Source of the DNA: Paenibacillus sedimenti
GTDB taxonomy: Bacteria > Bacillota > Bacilli > Paenibacillales > NBRC-103111
Assembly (NCBI RefSeq): GCF_014534655.1
Contig: NZ_JACVVD010000001.1
Coordinates: 992,001 to 1,056,000 of the forward strand
DNA: 64,000 bases
Direction of reading: 5' to 3'
A program made the position numbers and the translations under genes. Below the pieces are notes generated by a model. That model saw nothing but the letters and a program-made list of their open reading frames with translations. It did no database searches and was not told the origin of the DNA. Below, in pieces: positions 25,576 through 33,991 of this stretch (positions within the stretch are counted from its first letter, which is position 1; the number at the start of each line of letters is the position of its first letter).

Positions 25576-27140
25576 CATACCTAGCAGCCACGAAGCCATA
25601 TGTATTAGCGGCGGATATTGGCACGACGAGTACTAAGACACTGCTCATCGACCGGGATGGAGTCGTGAAAGCTTCGCATTCGATCGAGTACCCGCTGCAC
25701 ACGCCGGCTGCCGATCGCGCAGAGCAGGATCCCCAGCAAATATTCGATGCTGTAGTTCAAGGCATCAACGCAGTTATGAGCAAACTCGGCATCCGCGCCG
25801 AAGAGGTACTTTGCGTATCCTTTAGCTCGGCGATGCACAGCATTATCGCCGTGGATCGGGAAGCTATTCCGCTCACGCCTTGTATTACATGGGCGGACAA
25901 CCGCAGCGCCAGCTACGCGGAACAACTGAAGATCAGCGGCTTGGGGCAGCAAATTTATGCCCGCACGGGTACGCCAATCCATCCGATGTCACCGCTGCTC
26001 AAATTGATGTGGTTCCGTGACAACAGACCGGAACTCGTGAGCCAAACACACAAATTCATCGGTATCAAAGAATTTGTATTCGCTAAGTTATTCGGCCGCT
26101 TTGTCATCGACCACTCACTGGCAAGCGCTACAGGACTGTTCAATCTCGAGCGGCTCGACTGGGACGAAGAAGCGCTGCGTTTGGCCGGTGTGACGCGAGA
26201 CCAGCTCTCGGAGCTGGTGCCCACTACGTTCCGACTCGAGGGACTAAGTCCGGAGCACGCCTCAGCTATGGGGCTAGCCGCAGATACGCCTTTCGTAGTC
26301 GGCGCCTCCGATGGCGTGCTGGCCAACCTCGGCGTCGGCGCCTTCGAGCCTGGCGTAGTCGCCGTGACGATCGGGACAAGCGGTGCGGTTCGAAGGGTTG
26401 TCTCCAAGCCGCAAACGGACCCCGAAGGCAAGCTGTTCTGCTACGCGCTCACAGAGAACTTCTGGGTCGTCGGCGGACCGATCAACAATGGCGGCATCGT
26501 TTTTCGCTGGATTAGAGACCAGGTGGCGACTCAGGAAGCGGAAGAAGCGAGACGGCAGGGCATCGACCCGTATGACCACTTAACGGAGCTGGCTTCTGAG
26601 GTGCCTGCCGGCTCTGATGGCTTGTTGTTCCTGCCGCTTCTCTCCGGTGAGAGAGCTCCTTATTGGAACGCTAATGCCAGAGGCGTCTACTTTGGACTCT
26701 CGCTCAGTCACCAGAAGAAGCATATGGTTCGAGCAGCCTTGGAAGGCGTGATGTTTTCCATTCATGCCGTCGCTGCTTCTTTAGAACGGCTGATGGGACC
26801 GGCGTCCGAGATCCGGGCTTCCGGCGGATTTGCGCGATCCGAATTTTGGCGTCAAATGATGGCGGACATGATCGGCACGACGGTAACCGTTCCGGATTCC
26901 ATTGAGAGCTCCGGTGTAGGAGCAGCCTTGCTCGGATTGCTCGCAATGGGTGAAATCAAAGATTTGTCTCACGCGCACAACTGGATTCAGGTAGGAAAGG
27001 CTCATGAGGTAAATGAAAGCGATTATCGCATCTATAAACAATTGACATCTATTTATTCAAACGTATATCATCAGTTAAAAGATCAATTCGATGCGATAAC
27101 CGCCTTTCAGCAGCAGCACCTCACGAGTCCTCAAACATAA
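25572..27140 (+). CDS. gntK: FGGY family gluconokinase
   Basis: A 522-residue carbohydrate kinase close in length and pattern to Bacillus GntK (513). It has the phosphate-1 loop LAADIGTTSTKTLL near residue 12, the catalytic-base region ITWADNRS, GASDGVLANLGVGAFEPG and the phosphate-2 segment VTIGTSGAVR, then LLFLPLLSGERAPYWN and ASGGFARSEFW. It phosphorylates D-gluconate to 6-phosphogluconate, which the gnd product downstream would consume. Other FGGY substrates such as xylulose are less likely in this context. Translation is coupled to the upstream epimerase gene through a 4-base overlap. Confidence 0.87.
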   Translation: MTYLAATKPYVLAADIGTTSTKTLLIDRDGVVKASHSIEYPLHTPAADRAEQDPQQIFDAVVQGINAVMSKLGIRAEEVLCVSFSSAMHSIIAVDREAIPLTPCITWADNRSASYAEQLKISGLGQQIYARTGTPIHPMSPLLKLMWFRDNRPELVSQTHKFIGIKEFVFAKLFGRFVIDHSLASATGLFNLERLDWDEEALRLAGVTRDQLSELVPTTFRLEGLSPEHASAMGLAADTPFVVGASDGVLANLGVGAFEPGVVAVTIGTSGAVRRVVSKPQTDPEGKLFCYALTENFWVVGGPINNGGIVFRWIRDQVATQEAEEARRQGIDPYDHLTELASEVPAGSDGLLFLPLLSGERAPYWNANARGVYFGLSLSHQKKHMVRAALEGVMFSIHAVAASLERLMGPASEIRASGGFARSEFWRQMMADMIGTTVTVPDSIESSGVGAALLGLLAMGEIKDLSHAHNWIQVGKAHEVNESDYRIYKQLTSIYSNVYHQLKDQFDAITAFQQQHLTSPQT

Positions 27141-27166
27141 TGCATAATATTGAGAGGATGAGGAAG

Positions 27167-27934
27167 ATGAACTTATTTGATCTTACAGGCAAAACGGCAG
27201 TCATTATTGGCGGAAACAGCACGCTCGGCGGATCGATGGCAGTAGCGCTAGGCGGTCATGGAGCGAAAGTGGCCGTCGTTGGCCGCAATCAGGAGAAAAG
27301 CGAGCTGGTGCGTCAGAGCATTGAAGCAGCGGGCGGCGAAGCTCAATGCTTCCAAGCGGATGCGACCAAACGCGAGGATTTGGAGCTTCTTCTCAAAGAA
27401 GTGATCGCATGGTCTGGGAGCGTAGATATTCTCATGAACTGTCCCGGCAAAAATAGCGCCACGCCTTTCTTTGACATTTCCATGGAAGAATGGGATTCTA
27501 TTATGGAGGTTAATTTGAAAAGCGTCGTGTTAGCCTGCCAAGTATTTGGGAAATATATGGTAGAACGAGGAGCTGGCGGCAGTATTATCAATATTTCGTC
27601 GGTTTCATCGGATCCTCCGCTTTCCCGTGTATTCACTTACTCTGCCTCCAAAGCGGCCGTCAATAACATCACGCAAAATTTGGCCCGTGAATTTGCTCCT
27701 AGCCGTGTACGCGTTAATGCGATCATTCCAGGATTTTTCCCGGCGGAGCAGAATCGTAAGATCTTATCGCCTGAGCGCATCGAATCTATCATGCGGCATA
27801 CCCCTATGAATCGATTCGGTGAAGCGGCAGAGCTGCAGGGCGCAGCGGTATTTCTTGCGTCCGAACTGGCTTCCAGCTTTGTGACGGGGTCTGTGCTTAG
27901 AGTGGACGGCGGTTTCGGCGCGATGACGATTTAA
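27167..27934 (+). CDS. SDR family oxidoreductase, D-mannonate oxidoreductase-like
   Basis: A 255-residue short-chain dehydrogenase. The cofactor loop is GGNSTLGG (a variant of TGxxxGxG), the NAG-like stretch is MNCPGKN, and the active site shows Ser in ISSVSS and YSASK. The C-terminal part (IPGFFPAEQNRKIL, MRHTPMNRFGEAAEL, SSFVTGSVLRVDGGFGAMTI) is the form I associate with SDR-type mannonate/fructuronate oxidoreductases rather than generic gluconate 5-dehydrogenases. It would interconvert fructuronate and mannonate with NAD(P)H. The ATG at 27167 is 9 bases from GAGAGG; earlier in-frame ATGs sit on or before that site. Confidence 0.78.
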   Translation: MNLFDLTGKTAVIIGGNSTLGGSMAVALGGHGAKVAVVGRNQEKSELVRQSIEAAGGEAQCFQADATKREDLELLLKEVIAWSGSVDILMNCPGKNSATPFFDISMEEWDSIMEVNLKSVVLACQVFGKYMVERGAGGSIINISSVSSDPPLSRVFTYSASKAAVNNITQNLAREFAPSRVRVNAIIPGFFPAEQNRKILSPERIESIMRHTPMNRFGEAAELQGAAVFLASELASSFVTGSVLRVDGGFGAMTI

Positions 27935-28090
27935 GAGGAGGTTTAAATTATCCACTTTGAAAACGAAGTATTTCGAGAAGTATTTTCGGCATCGAATCTT
28001 GAACGAATCCGGGAAGTCCGGTACTCACATAGCAAATCACTATGCTCCGTTCCTCCTTCTCCGGATTTCGTCCAACCTTCTCGGTTTTGA
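27935..28090 (+). pseudogene. Orphan ribosome binding site with a 47-codon open stretch lacking a normal start
   Basis: Directly after the SDR stop, GAGGAGG (27935-27941) is followed not by ATG, GTG or TTG but by ATT (27947) and ATC (27950). The frame from there stays open for 47 codons (HFENEVFREVFSASNLERIR...) and stops at 28090. It may be the eroded head of a fifth operon gene, or a small gene with a rare start. Imperfect inverted repeats in the same stretch (27954-27968 with 28077-28093; 28009-28022 with 28060-28075) could instead mean a folded leader for gnd. No family was recognised. Confidence 0.35.
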
Positions 28091-28147
28091 AAGCGGACAA
28101 TTTAAACTTTCAATAAAATTTATCTATCGGAAGGGTGTATGAGAGAG

Positions 28148-29560
28148 ATGTCTAAACAACAAATTGGTGTCGTCGGTCTTGCGGTCATGGGGAAAAACCT
28201 GGCGCTGAACATCGAAAGCAGAGGATTCAGCGTATCGGTTTATAACCGTTCTTCCGAAAAAACAAAAGAGCTTCTTGCTGAAGCCCCTGGTAAAAACCTG
28301 GTAGGTACATACAGTGTTGAGGAATTCGTGCAATCGCTCGAAGTTCCGCGTAAAATTTTGATCATGGTCAAAGCGGGCGGACCTACGGACGATACAATCA
28401 ACCAGCTGCTTCCTCATTTGGATAAAGGCGATATTTTGATCGATGGAGGCAATGCGTTCTTCCCGGATACGCAGCGCCGTAATAAAGAGCTCGAAGAACA
28501 TGGCATCCGCTTTGTCGGTACAGGTGTTTCCGGCGGTGAAGAGGGTGCGCTTAAAGGCCCGTCTATCATGCCAGGCGGCCAAGAAGACGCATATAAATTG
28601 GTTGAGCCGATTCTTACAGCCATCTCAGCCAAAGTGAACGGCGACCCTTGCTGTACATATATCGGACCGGACGGCGCCGGTCACTATGTGAAAATGGTGC
28701 ATAACGGCATCGAATACGGCGATATGCAGCTTATTTGCGAAGCTTACCAATTGCTCAAAGACGTGCTGGGCGTAAACACGGAAGAGCTTCATGAGATATT
28801 TACAGAATGGAATAACGGTGAACTCGACAGTTACCTGATCGAAATCACTAGAGATATCTTCACCAAATACGATGCTGAGACAGGCAAACCGATGGTTGAT
28901 GTGATTCTTGACTCCGCAGGACAAAAGGGCACAGGAAAATGGACCAGCCAAAGCGCTTTGGATCTTGGCGTACCGCTTTCCATCATTACGGAATCCGTGT
29001 TCTCCCGTTTCATCTCGGCAATGAAAGAAGAACGCGTAGCGGCTAGCAAAGTGCTCAAAGGGCCTGCTGCTCCAGCATTTTCTGGCGATCGTAAAGCGTT
29101 TATCGAAGCTGTTCGTCAAGCGCTGTACGCAAGTAAAATTTGCTCTTATGCGCAAGGTTTCGCGCAGATGCGGGCTGCTTCTGAAGAGTATAACTGGGGA
29201 TTGCAGTACGGCAACATCGCAATGATATTCCGCGGAGGTTGCATTATTCGTGCGAGATTCCTGCAAAATATCAAGGATGCATACGATCGTAATCCTGAGC
29301 TCAAAAATCTTCTTCTCGATTCTTACTTCCAAGGCGTTGTTGAGAACTATCAACAATCATGGAGACAAGTAATTGCTGAAGCGGTAACTCGCGGTATCGC
29401 GGTTCCTGCCTTTGCATCGGCGCTTGCCTACTATGACAGCTATCGTACGGAAAGACTGCCTGCGAACCTGCTGCAAGCACAACGCGATTATTTCGGCGCA
29501 CACACATTCCAGCGCGTTGACAAAGAAGGATCGTTCCACTTCAACTGGATGGAAAACTAA
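28148..29560 (+). CDS. gndA: 6-phosphogluconate dehydrogenase, decarboxylating
   Basis: A 470-residue enzyme that follows Bacillus GndA closely: [22 protein letters not shown] (NADP-binding, residues 5-26), [28 protein letters not shown], the catalytic lysine region [17 protein letters not shown], and IRARFLQNI and [11 protein letters not shown] at the C-terminus. It converts 6-phosphogluconate to ribulose 5-phosphate, carbon dioxide and NADPH. Placed just after gntK and the SDR gene, it completes a route from gluconate into the pentose phosphate pathway, though it may also have its own expression. The ATG at 28148 matches the family start MSKQQIG; an ATG at 28139 would add three residues. 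Confidence 0.95.
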   Translation: MSKQQIGVVGLAVMGKNLALNIESRGFSVSVYNRSSEKTKELLAEAPGKNLVGTYSVEEFVQSLEVPRKILIMVKAGGPTDDTINQLLPHLDKGDILIDGGNAFFPDTQRRNKELEEHGIRFVGTGVSGGEEGALKGPSIMPGGQEDAYKLVEPILTAISAKVNGDPCCTYIGPDGAGHYVKMVHNGIEYGDMQLICEAYQLLKDVLGVNTEELHEIFTEWNNGELDSYLIEITRDIFTKYDAETGKPMVDVILDSAGQKGTGKWTSQSALDLGVPLSIITESVFSRFISAMKEERVAASKVLKGPAAPAFSGDRKAFIEAVRQALYASKICSYAQGFAQMRAASEEYNWGLQYGNIAMIFRGGCIIRARFLQNIKDAYDRNPELKNLLLDSYFQGVVENYQQSWRQVIAEAVTRGIAVPAFASALAYYDSYRTERLPANLLQAQRDYFGAHTFQRVDKEGSFHFNWMEN

Positions 29561-29603
29561 GAGACGCTTCTATCGAACGGAAACAATGCGGCTTGCAGTG
29601 TGT

Positions 29604-29903
29604 TTATTCATCCTCCTGTATGCCGTACGCCGCTTCGCGCAGCCACATTTTCAGTCGATCAGCTTCTTGATCGAAGCCATTGCGCCTATGGATCAACATC
29701 ATGGCGACCTCGGCAAAATACCGGAAATTTCTCATTAAGCGTGGTTGAGCAAGGCCTTGTAGTTGCGGGTCTTCTTCAGCCACTTTTTTCTTAATAAATT
29801 CCAGAATCCAGACAACATCGTCTTTGCAAAGCGGATAGCTCGGGTGCAGAATTTGTTCCAATTTGCCTTTGGTATGATTGGTATAGAGGGCAGTATGGTT
29901 CAA
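29604..29903 (-). CDS. Hypothetical protein
   Basis: A 99-residue, mostly helical soluble protein not recognised: TNHTKGKLEQILHPSYPLCKDD, then VVWILEFIKKKVAEEDPQLQ, then RNFRYFAEVAMMLIHRRNGFDQEADRLKMWLREAAYGI. The start is TTG at 29903, 8 bases after AAGGAGAG; an ATG at 29927 lies before that ribosome binding site. It is convergent with gnd, with no obvious terminator between them, and divergent from aroK. Ordinary codon use suggests it is a real gene. Confidence 0.6.
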   Translation of the reverse strand: MNHTALYTNHTKGKLEQILHPSYPLCKDDVVWILEFIKKKVAEEDPQLQGLAQPRLMRNFRYFAEVAMMLIHRRNGFDQEADRLKMWLREAAYGIQEDE

Positions 29904-30074
29904 AGCTCCATCTCTCCTTGTCGGCATGTGGTCTTTTTCATTCTTAGCGGTTCATGCTGGAATTTATTCACACTACTATATGTTTTTTTGAAGGAATGTA
30001 TTCATGACTTGACTGCATGTGGTATGATGTTGGGAAAGTTTGCATGTATAGCTTATGGGAAAAGGGGATCACAA

Positions 30075-30599
30075 GTGACAACAAGCAATATTGTGCTGGT
30101 GGGCTTCATGGGGACAGGCAAATCGACGGTTGGTCAAAAATTAGCTGAGCGTCTGAGCTGGACATTTCAAGATTCGGATGCGGTGGTTGAAAAAGAGCAG
30201 CAGACGACGATATCCGAATTGTTTCGCGTGCATGGGGAAGCTCATTTTCGTGTTCTGGAGAGCAAAGCGCTCGAACATATTTTAGGTCAGCAGGGTCAAA
30301 TTCTAGCAACAGGCGGCGGTGCCGTTCTGGCTGAGAGCAACCGGGCTTGCATGCTGCGTCACGGTTATGTAGTTGCACTTCAGGCATCGCCGGAAACGAT
30401 CATACAGCGTGTAAGGAGCGATCAGAACAGGCCACTCCTGCAAGGCAATCTGGAGGACCGTGTATATATGCTGCTCGAACAGCGAAAACATGCCTACGAC
30501 TTTGCGCATACGACAATTGATACCACAGAACTTACAACGGATCAAATTGTAGAGGAAATTATTGTCAGGGCAGGGCTTAAGGAAGAGGGACAAGCCTGA
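30075..30599 (+). CDS. aroK: Shikimate kinase
   Basis: A 174-residue P-loop kinase: Walker A GFMGTGKST at residues 9-17, shikimate-binding Asp in QDSDAVVE, FRVLESKAL, the GGG loop LATGGGAVL and the lid arginine in QNRPLL. It phosphorylates shikimate at O3. Length fits the family. The start is GTG at 30075, preceded by AAGGGG; the open frame extends much further upstream without a ribosome binding site. The EPSP synthase gene, which makes the next intermediate, lies 1.2 kb downstream on the same strand. Confidence 0.9.
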   Translation: MTTSNIVLVGFMGTGKSTVGQKLAERLSWTFQDSDAVVEKEQQTTISELFRVHGEAHFRVLESKALEHILGQQGQILATGGGAVLAESNRACMLRHGYVVALQASPETIIQRVRSDQNRPLLQGNLEDRVYMLLEQRKHAYDFAHTTIDTTELTTDQIVEEIIVRAGLKEEGQA

Positions 30600-30602
30600 C
30601 GC

Positions 30603-30893
30603 TTAGTCCTCCCACTCCAGCATCCCGCCTGTCATATTTTTGAGGCCTTTATATCCTAGCGATTCCAAATATCCAAGCGCCCGACCGCTGCGGTTGCCGC
30701 TTCGGCATACGAGAATCACTTCTTCTGCTTGCGGGATTTCGGTGTGACGCTCCGGCAGTTGACCGAGCGGGATGTGCTTGGCACCGGGAATGGTGCCGGC
30801 GGCCACTTCTTCGTCTTCGCGAACGTCAATAATCGTCAGCTGCTCGCCGCGGCTAAGTCTTTCTTTGATTTCGGATGGTAAAATCGTATCCAA
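30603..30893 (-). CDS. Rhodanese-like domain protein
   Basis: A 96-residue single-domain rhodanese. It has the N-terminal IIDVREDEEVAAGTIPGAKHIPLGQL and the active loop CRSGNRSG with Cys63. Small stand-alone rhodaneses move sulfane sulfur between partners in the cytoplasm. The start is TTG at 30893, 7 bases after AGGAGG; the upstream ATG at 30911 precedes that site. It is convergent with aroK, only three bases from its stop. Confidence 0.88.
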   Translation of the reverse strand: MDTILPSEIKERLSRGEQLTIIDVREDEEVAAGTIPGAKHIPLGQLPERHTEIPQAEEVILVCRSGNRSGRALGYLESLGYKGLKNMTGGMLEWED

Positions 30894-31034
30894 GGCAAGG
30901 CCTCCTGGCATCAAATTGGTTGGGAAGAAGTCCCATTGTAGTAATGATAGAAAGAATTAAACAAGATGTCAAACCACTGGTTAATTAGTTGCGCTTATTA
31001 GCCTTTTTTTGCAATCGTTGGAAGGGAGTGCCTA

Positions 31035-31421
31035 ATGAATATGCTCTATATCGGCGTTGCTGGAATATTTGGTGCCCTCGCCAGATATGCGCTATCACTT
31101 GCATGGAATTCCGCATCGCCGACGGCATTTCCTTGGGGTACGCTGTTATGCAATTTTTTCGGTTGTTTGCTGTTAGGTTTTTTGGCATTTGCCGAATGGC
31201 TGCATATACCAGATAAACTTCGTATCGCTTTGACCACAGGGTTTATCGGGTCATTTACGACATTTTCCACATTCAGCTATGAAACGATCGGCATGTTGAA
31301 ACAGGGACATCTTCTCCTGGCTGCAATTTATGTGTGTGGCAGTTTGTCTGGAGGGCTAGTCTTTACATGGATCGGGATGCGTTTAGGTGAGATTACCCGA
31401 ACGGGAGGCAAGCCTTCATGA
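31035..31421 (+). CDS. crcB1: CrcB/Fluc fluoride channel subunit 1
   Basis: A 128-residue membrane protein with four helices. Fluc signatures are GALARYALS, PWGTLLCNFFGCLLLGF (pore Asn) and GFIGSFTTFSTFSYE (the phenylalanine box and central sodium site). It forms part of a dual-topology fluoride exit channel. Its stop overlaps the start of a second crcB gene (ATGA), the layout of heterodimeric channels whose subunits insert in opposite directions. No fluoride riboswitch was found in the 100 bases upstream. Confidence 0.92.
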   Translation: MNMLYIGVAGIFGALARYALSLAWNSASPTAFPWGTLLCNFFGCLLLGFLAFAEWLHIPDKLRIALTTGFIGSFTTFSTFSYETIGMLKQGHLLLAAIYVCGSLSGGLVFTWIGMRLGEITRTGGKPS

Positions 31422-31777
31422 CAGCATGGTTGTGGCCTTTATGTTTGGTAGGGATTGGCGGTTTTTTTGGTGCTATTTGCCGATTTCAGGTTGCCGGCTA
31501 CGTCTCCAAAAGGTTCCCAAGTTCTATTCCGTATGGTACACTGACTGTAAATCTTGTGGGCTGTTTTCTAATCGGCTGGTTGATGAGGTATCATGAATTT
31601 GATGATTGGAAGCTGCTGATTGGGACAGGATTTTTGGGTGCTTTTACAACCTTTTCCACATTAAAGCTAGAAAGTCTAAAGCAACTGCGCACCGGGGAGA
31701 TGCAGGCATGGCTGCTTTATACGTTCCTGAGCTATATCGGCGGTATTTGTTTAGCGTTCTTTGGATATTACATATAA
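31418..31777 (+). CDS. crcB2: CrcB/Fluc fluoride channel subunit 2
   Basis: A 119-residue four-helix membrane protein, partner of the preceding gene. It has GGFFGAICRFQVAGYV, PYGTLTVNLVGCFLIGW and GFLGAFTTFSTLKLE. The last motif keeps FTTFST but not the FSYE end seen in subunit 1, as is common when paired subunits specialise. The two genes overlap by 4 bases. aroA follows after 27 bases. Confidence 0.92.
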   Translation: MTAWLWPLCLVGIGGFFGAICRFQVAGYVSKRFPSSIPYGTLTVNLVGCFLIGWLMRYHEFDDWKLLIGTGFLGAFTTFSTLKLESLKQLRTGEMQAWLLYTFLSYIGGICLAFFGYYI

Positions 31778-31804
31778 TTTATATGTTTAGGAGAGATCAA
31801 TAAC

Positions 31805-33100
31805 ATGAAAGCCATTGTGAAACCGACTGCTGAGCTTCAAGGCGAAATCAACGCGTTATCTTCCAAAAACTATACGACGCGCTACCTTTTAATCGGAGCG
31901 CTTGCGAATGGGACAAGCACGATCTATTATCCCGCTCATAGTGAGGATAGTGATGCGATGCGACGCTGCGTACGCGATCTTGGAGCAATCATTGAAGAAG
32001 ATGACGAGAAAATCATAATTACCGGTTTCGGCAAGCATCCGAAGCATGTCTCTGAACTTAACGTCGGTAATGCGGGTGCAGTATTGCGGTTTTTGATGTC
32101 GATAGCGGCATTTTGTCCAGATCTGACCTTTGTCAACACATATCCTGAATCGTTAGGCAAACGTCCGCACGACGATTTAATAGAAACTTTGCAACAAATG
32201 GGCATTGAGGTACAACATTCCAATGGTCGTCTTCCGATAACTATTAAAGGGGGACAACCACGAGGCGGCAAACTTACTGTTTCCGGTAATGTCAGCTCTC
32301 AGTTCTTAAGCTCTCTGTTATTTATGACGCCTCTTCTTGAAGAGGATACCGAGATCGAAGTATTGCATGATTTGAAATCCAAAATTATTGTCGGTCAAAC
32401 ACTGGAAGTATTAGAGCAGGCAGGAATTGTCGTTCATGCCAGCGATGATCTGATGCATTACCGTATACCGGGACGTCAGTCCTACCAAGCTAAGGAATAT
32501 GTGATTCAAGGTGACTATCCGGGTTCGGCAGCGATTCTGGCAGCGGCAGCTGTCACGAATTCGGATGTGCGCGTATTGCGTCTTGAAGAGAACAGCAAGC
32601 AAGGCGAGAAGGCATGTGTGGATGTGCTTCGCGCTATGGGCGTCAATTTAACGCATGACAACGGAGTTGTTCATGTACGGGGCAATCAGAAATTAATTGC
32701 CGGAGAATTCGACGGCGATCACTTCACAGACGCTGTTCTTGCTATGGTAGCTGCAGCCGTGTTTGCTGAGGGAACCTCCCGATTCTATAATGTCGAAAAT
32801 TTACGATATAAAGAGTGCGACCGGATCACCGATTATTTAAACGAACTGCGAAAAGCGGGTGCCGAAGTAGAAGAGCGCCAAAGCGAGATTATTGTTCATG
32901 GTAAACCGGATGGGGTTGAAGGCGGGGTTGAGATCAATGCGCATTTTGACCATCGCGTTATTATGGCGCTAACCGTTGTAGGACTTCGTTCGAAAAAAGG
33001 GCTCATTATTAAAGATGCCCACCACGTAGCGAAATCTTACCCGCAGTATTTTGACCATTTGCGTTCCATCGGTGCCCAGGTTGAACTTGTGAGTGATTGA
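31805..33100 (+). CDS. aroA: 5-enolpyruvylshikimate-3-phosphate synthase, divergent class
   Basis: A 431-residue enzyme of the EPSP synthase fold. The distal half is canonical: DHFTDAVLAMVAAAVFAEGT, the LRYKECDRI motif, AHFDHRVIMAL and KSYPQYFDHL. The N-terminal active-site stretches are divergent: SSKNYTTR where most enzymes have PGSKSxSxR, and NVGNAGAVLRF where class I has GNAGTAMRP. It joins shikimate 3-phosphate and phosphoenolpyruvate, the sixth shikimate-pathway step. The changed loop is the one that governs glyphosate binding, so sensitivity cannot be assumed. Shikimate kinase is encoded nearby. UDP-GlcNAc carboxyvinyltransferase (MurA) was considered, but KE.DR and the GNAG loop favour AroA. 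Confidence 0.85.
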   Translation: MKAIVKPTAELQGEINALSSKNYTTRYLLIGALANGTSTIYYPAHSEDSDAMRRCVRDLGAIIEEDDEKIIITGFGKHPKHVSELNVGNAGAVLRFLMSIAAFCPDLTFVNTYPESLGKRPHDDLIETLQQMGIEVQHSNGRLPITIKGGQPRGGKLTVSGNVSSQFLSSLLFMTPLLEEDTEIEVLHDLKSKIIVGQTLEVLEQAGIVVHASDDLMHYRIPGRQSYQAKEYVIQGDYPGSAAILAAAAVTNSDVRVLRLEENSKQGEKACVDVLRAMGVNLTHDNGVVHVRGNQKLIAGEFDGDHFTDAVLAMVAAAVFAEGTSRFYNVENLRYKECDRITDYLNELRKAGAEVEERQSEIIVHGKPDGVEGGVEINAHFDHRVIMALTVVGLRSKKGLIIKDAHHVAKSYPQYFDHLRSIGAQVELVSD

Positions 33101-33132
33101 GCATTCTCAAATCAACGAACGGGTGAATCAAC

Positions 33133-33954
33133 ATGAGGATTATTTGGCAAGGATTAAAGGTAACGTTTGGTATGTTTCTCGTTGCAGGACTTGTATTTGC
33201 CAGCAGTGTTTTTGCCGTATTACTGTATGCCAAAGCGACCGGTAAAGAGCAGGCCTTTTTCGCATCCGGAACTGTTTTGCCTGTTAAATCGTCGATAAAG
33301 CCAGTCCAAGTCATCGAAGCAACACCAAAGCCAGTCCGTGAAAAGCTAAAATCAGCTATGATTGATGCGCCTGTTGTTAAACAATTGCCCGAATTGCCGG
33401 CAGGGTGCGAAATAACCAGTTTGACCATGCTTCTGCAGTTCAGCGGCGTAAATAAAAATAAGATAGAGCTGGCTCACGAAATGCCGAAGGATAATACGCC
33501 TGTTTCCTTGAATACAGATGGCTCCATCGCTTACTGGGGTAATCCGAATACAGGTTTTGTCGGGGATGTGACTCGTAACCAAAGGGGCTTCGGCATTTAC
33601 CATGCGGGCTTGTTCCCACTGCTAAAAGCTTACATCCCATCCGCTATAGATGTAACCGGCGAATCGTTTGATATGTATGAAGAGCAAGTGGCAAGAGGAA
33701 TTCCAGTCATCGTATGGACGACGATTGATTATAATATTCCTTATAAATGGGTAACATGGGATACGCCGATTGGCCCCCTGCAGACTTCATTTGCCGAACA
33801 TGCGGTTTTATTGGTAGGATATGATGAAGATAACGTCTACTTGAATGATCCGCTTAGCGGCAAAAAGCAATTAAAAGTGAATAAGGCACAGTTCATCGAA
33901 AGCTGGGCAGCAATGGGAAAACAGGGTTTGACATATCTACTCCCCATAAAGTGA
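33133..33954 (+). CDS. Membrane-anchored C39-like cysteine peptidase
   Basis: A 273-residue protein with an N-terminal helix (residues about 10-32) that anchors it, a linker to about residue 75, and a papain-like C39 domain. The catalytic Cys is in LPAGCEITSLTML near residue 94; the His is in EHAVLLVGYDED and the Asp/Asn in VYLNDPL. Such stand-alone peptidase_C39_2 proteins are common in Firmicutes and act outside the cell on unknown targets. The stop codon lies inside the short copy of the repeated element described at 33950, which may have supplied the last codons. Confidence 0.85.
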   Translation: MRIIWQGLKVTFGMFLVAGLVFASSVFAVLLYAKATGKEQAFFASGTVLPVKSSIKPVQVIEATPKPVREKLKSAMIDAPVVKQLPELPAGCEITSLTMLLQFSGVNKNKIELAHEMPKDNTPVSLNTDGSIAYWGNPNTGFVGDVTRNQRGFGIYHAGLFPLLKAYIPSAIDVTGESFDMYEEQVARGIPVIVWTTIDYNIPYKWVTWDTPIGPLQTSFAEHAVLLVGYDEDNVYLNDPLSGKKQLKVNKAQFIESWAAMGKQGLTYLLPIK

Positions 33955-33986
33955 CGCTGGGGGCCCCAAATGAACATTAGGAGGAA
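33950..33986 (+). repeat. Short copy of an intergenic element ending in a ribosome binding site
   Basis: The stretch AAAGTGACGCTGGGGGCCCC followed by AAATGAACATTAGGAGGA repeats both ends of the longer element at 39797-39968: AAAGTGACG at its left end and GGGGGCCCC plus AATGAACATTAGGAGG at its right end. The middle hairpin is missing. It overlaps the peptidase stop codon and supplies the Shine-Dalgarno of the next gene. Confidence 0.6.
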
Positions 33987-33991
33987 TGACG

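Noticed and set aside
27957..28142. A 61-codon open frame before gnd
   Set aside because: Its start is not near the GAGGAGG site and its content is not protein-like; the frame discussed in the findings is a different one.
30940..31034. Fluoride riboswitch before the crcB pair
   Set aside because: The GGNGAUGG and UGAUGCCU-type motifs of the fluoride aptamer were not found in this short gap.
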